NCBI RefSeq assembly: GCF_009707485.1
Contig: NZ_CP046121.1
Location: forward strand, 992,001-1,056,000
Reading direction: 5' to 3'
Source: Nostocoides sp. HKS02
GTDB taxonomy: Bacteria > Actinomycetota > Actinomycetes > Actinomycetales > Dermatophilaceae
DNA length: 64,000 bases
Shown here: one piece after another, positions 62,569-64,000 of the stretch
Position numbering within the stretch: position 1 is the stretch's first letter
How the letters are laid out: every line of letters begins with the position of its first letter
Notes under the pieces: model-generated
Databases searched by the model: none
Seen by the model: only the letters and a program-made list of their open reading frames with translations
What the model was told of the DNA's origin: nothing
Position numbers and translations under genes: made by a program

Positions 62569-63159
62569 TCAGGCCGCCCACCGGGCCGCGTCCTCGACGG
62601 CGCACTGGGCGACCCACCGGACCGCCGCGGCCGAGGAACGGTGCACGACGAGGTAGTCCACGGCGCTGTGACCCTCGAAGACGGCGGTGGGTGTGGTCAG
62701 CCACGTTCCGACGGTCCAGCCGTCGATGTCACGCCGCGTGAAGGCACCCACGGCCTCCTGGACGCCTGGCCGGACCTGACCGGCGCGACCGAACTGGAGA
62801 GAGGGGTACAGCAGGTGCCCGTCCGAGGTGCGGCAGGCCAGCACGGTGCCTCGGCGCACGCGGTCGAACAAGGCCTGGCGGGAGATGCCCAGCCACGCGA
62901 CGAGGCCGGCGGTGTCGTAGAACGGCCCGAGTGGCTCGTCGAGCGGGTGGACCGTCGGCAACGCCGCGAGCATGCGGTCGGCGAGCTCCTCGACCTCGCT
63001 CAGGTCGAGATCTCGACCCTGGGCGCGGAGCTCGGCCTGGCGGGCGAGCACCCGTACGCGGACGGCATCGGTCAGGGCGTCGACGTCGGGGGCGGTCCTG
63101 GTGCGCGGGGTCACGGCTCGCTCCTCTGCGTCAACGTGGTCGGCCGCGAGGGTCGTCAT
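62569..63159 (-). CDS. putative antitoxin of the RES toxin
   Basis: 196 residues from ATG 63159 (longer TTG start at 63177 possible). A helix-turn-helix-like segment GLVAWLGISRQALFDRVRRGTVLACRTSDGHLLYPSLQFG lies mid-protein, followed by VRPGVQEAVGAFTRRD and TPTAVFEGHSAVDYLVVHRSS, resembling the Xre/MbcA/ParS antitoxin C-terminal domain that plugs the toxin. Assigned mostly by position directly upstream of the RES gene. Confidence 0.75.
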   Translation of the reverse strand: MTTLAADHVDAEERAVTPRTRTAPDVDALTDAVRVRVLARQAELRAQGRDLDLSEVEELADRMLAALPTVHPLDEPLGPFYDTAGLVAWLGISRQALFDRVRRGTVLACRTSDGHLLYPSLQFGRAGQVRPGVQEAVGAFTRRDIDGWTVGTWLTTPTAVFEGHSAVDYLVVHRSSAAAVRWVAQCAVEDAARWAA

Positions 63160-63240
63160 GACCGTCAAGGCCGTCAAGGGGTCAGGCGGTCATGCTACGA
63201 CACCGGTCCGACAGCCGACCGTGCCCCGGTGCTGTCTCGA

Positions 63241-64000
63241 CTAGGGCAACGGCCAGGTGTGGACCGGCTCGTTGCTGTGCATGTGACCGGCATACACCTC
63301 GAGCATCGCCGCGAGGGCGCTCTGCCGGTCGAGGCCGCGCGCCTGCAGCGTGCGGACCGCATCGGTCTGCCACGTCGCACCGTTGCGGCCCGTCTTGCAC
63401 CGGCCCTCGATCACCGAGAGGTAGCGGTCACGCACAGACGGCGAGACCCCCCAGTCCTCGAGCCCTTGGTGCGCCAGGGGCAGCAGGTGGCGCAGGACGA
63501 GCTCGTCGGCGCCCACCTCGCCGAAGCCCGGCCAGTACAGCCGCGACTCGATGCCGTCACGCGCCGCGCTGCGGAAGTTCTGCTCGGCCACGGCGAAGCT
63601 CATCTTGGTCCACACCGGCCGGTCGTCGGCCGCGAGCTTGCGGATGACCCCGTAGTAGAACGCAGCATTGGCCATGACGTCGATGAGGGTCGGACCAGCG
63701 GGCAGCACACGGTTCTCGACGCGCAGGTGGGGCGTCCCGTCGACGATGTCGTAGATCGGCCGGTTCCAGCGGTAGACGGTGCCGTTGTGCAGTCGCAGCT
63801 CGGCCAGGTTGGGCGCCTCGCCGCTCTCGAGCTTGGCGACCGGGTCCTCGTCGGTCACGTCGGCGAGCAGCGCCGGGAAGTACCGCACGTTCTCCTCGAA
63901 CAGGTCGAAGATCGAGGTGATCCAGCGCTCGCCGAAGAACACGCGAGGGCGCACGCCCTGGTTCTTCAGCTCGATGCTGCGGGTGTCCGTCGCCTGGCTG
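63241..64000 (-). CDS. glutamate--cysteine ligase (partial, runs off right edge)
   Basis: C-terminal about 252 residues; the frame stays open to base 64000 (upstream residues TDTRSIELKNQGVRPRVFFG). VFFGERWITSIFDLFEENVRYFPALL, NGTVYRWNRPIYDIVDGTPHLRVENRVLPAGPTLIDVMANAAFYYGV are the conserved stretches of actinobacterial glutamate-cysteine ligases, which make gamma-glutamylcysteine for glutathione or ergothioneine-type thiols. HMHSNEPVHTWPLP ends the protein. No other thiol-synthesis gene is in view. Confidence 0.88.
   Translation of the reverse strand, partial: SQATDTRSIELKNQGVRPRVFFGERWITSIFDLFEENVRYFPALLADVTDEDPVAKLESGEAPNLAELRLHNGTVYRWNRPIYDIVDGTPHLRVENRVLPAGPTLIDVMANAAFYYGVIRKLAADDRPVWTKMSFAVAEQNFRSAARDGIESRLYWPGFGEVGADELVLRHLLPLAHQGLEDWGVSPSVRDRYLSVIEGRCKTGRNGATWQTDAVRTLQARGLDRQSALAAMLEVYAGHMHSNEPVHTWPLP

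Overview
The window is a chromosomal segment of a high-GC Gram-positive bacterium. The Pup-proteasome locus (pup, prcB, prcA, pafA, dop), the pafB-pafC-tatA-tatC block, RbpA and a fused polyprenol-mannose/Lnt-type lipid module mark it as an actinobacterium. Gene order and very high GC suggest Micrococcales (an Intrasporangiaceae-like organism); that placement is inference, since there is no rRNA gene here. Genes are densely packed, with many ATGA/GTGA stop-start overlaps. No tRNA, rRNA, CRISPR array, integrase or intact insertion sequence was seen.

Layout. 1-3.5 kb: partial sterol-desaturase-like gene, a MazF C-terminal remnant, a DUF3054 gene, a PRPP synthetase and an interrupted HSL-family esterase. 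3.5-19 kb: protein turnover block. Dop (interrupted), Pup, the 20S proteasome subunits PrcB/PrcA, then a 1-Cys peroxiredoxin, a reductase and two long coiled-coil proteins, then the Pup ligase PafA, two FKBP isomerases, a DUF3866 gene, the PafB/PafC DNA-damage regulators, TatA and TatC (interrupted). 19-25.9 kb: lipid kinase, HelY-type helicase (interrupted), DinB-like protein, 5'-3' exonuclease, Lrp regulator, YbaK deacylase and BioY. 25.9-33 kb: a lysine-degradation cluster (KamA, 3,5-diaminohexanoate dehydrogenase, amidohydrolase, KamD, KamE, CoA ammonia-lyase) closed by a terminator. 33-42 kb: Lnt, Ppm1, FxsA, RbpA, an MFS carrier, a D,D-carboxypeptidase, GNAT and a large membrane protein. 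42-46.5 kb: accessory region with lower GC, a small three-ORF minus-strand operon, a broken methyltransferase and two gene remnants. 46.5-52.6 kb: solute symporter/amidase operon with a divergent Lrp regulator, then YegP, HutD, a tandem universal stress protein and an amino-acid permease. 54-61 kb: aldo/keto reductase, DUF72, YciO, threonine-to-glycine pathway (Tdh, Kbl), OsmC, DUF1697 and PhzF. 61-64 kb: phosphatase, RES/antitoxin pair, partial glutamate-cysteine ligase.

The most striking sequence-level observations are: (1) six otherwise well-preserved genes each broken by a +1 insertion at the same plus-strand word GCTTGTT (ancestral GCTGTT), including on a minus-strand gene, plus further +1 insertions, three of them in G/C runs; this looks like a systematic consensus error rather than biology, but it hides tatC, helY, kbl, an amidase, a methyltransferase and a 60-residue YegP protein; (2) the heptamer GTATGCC/GGCATAC occurs more than 50 times, far above base-composition expectation, and overrides normal codon choice; (3) a probable CTG start for the YbaK gene coupled to bioY; (4) several candidate operators: a 35-bp palindrome before the peroxiredoxin gene, a shared GCAA-N3/4-TTGC element in the lysine cluster, a perfect TGTGA-N6-TCACA site, and a GGAAC-N18-GTT promoter at rbpA.
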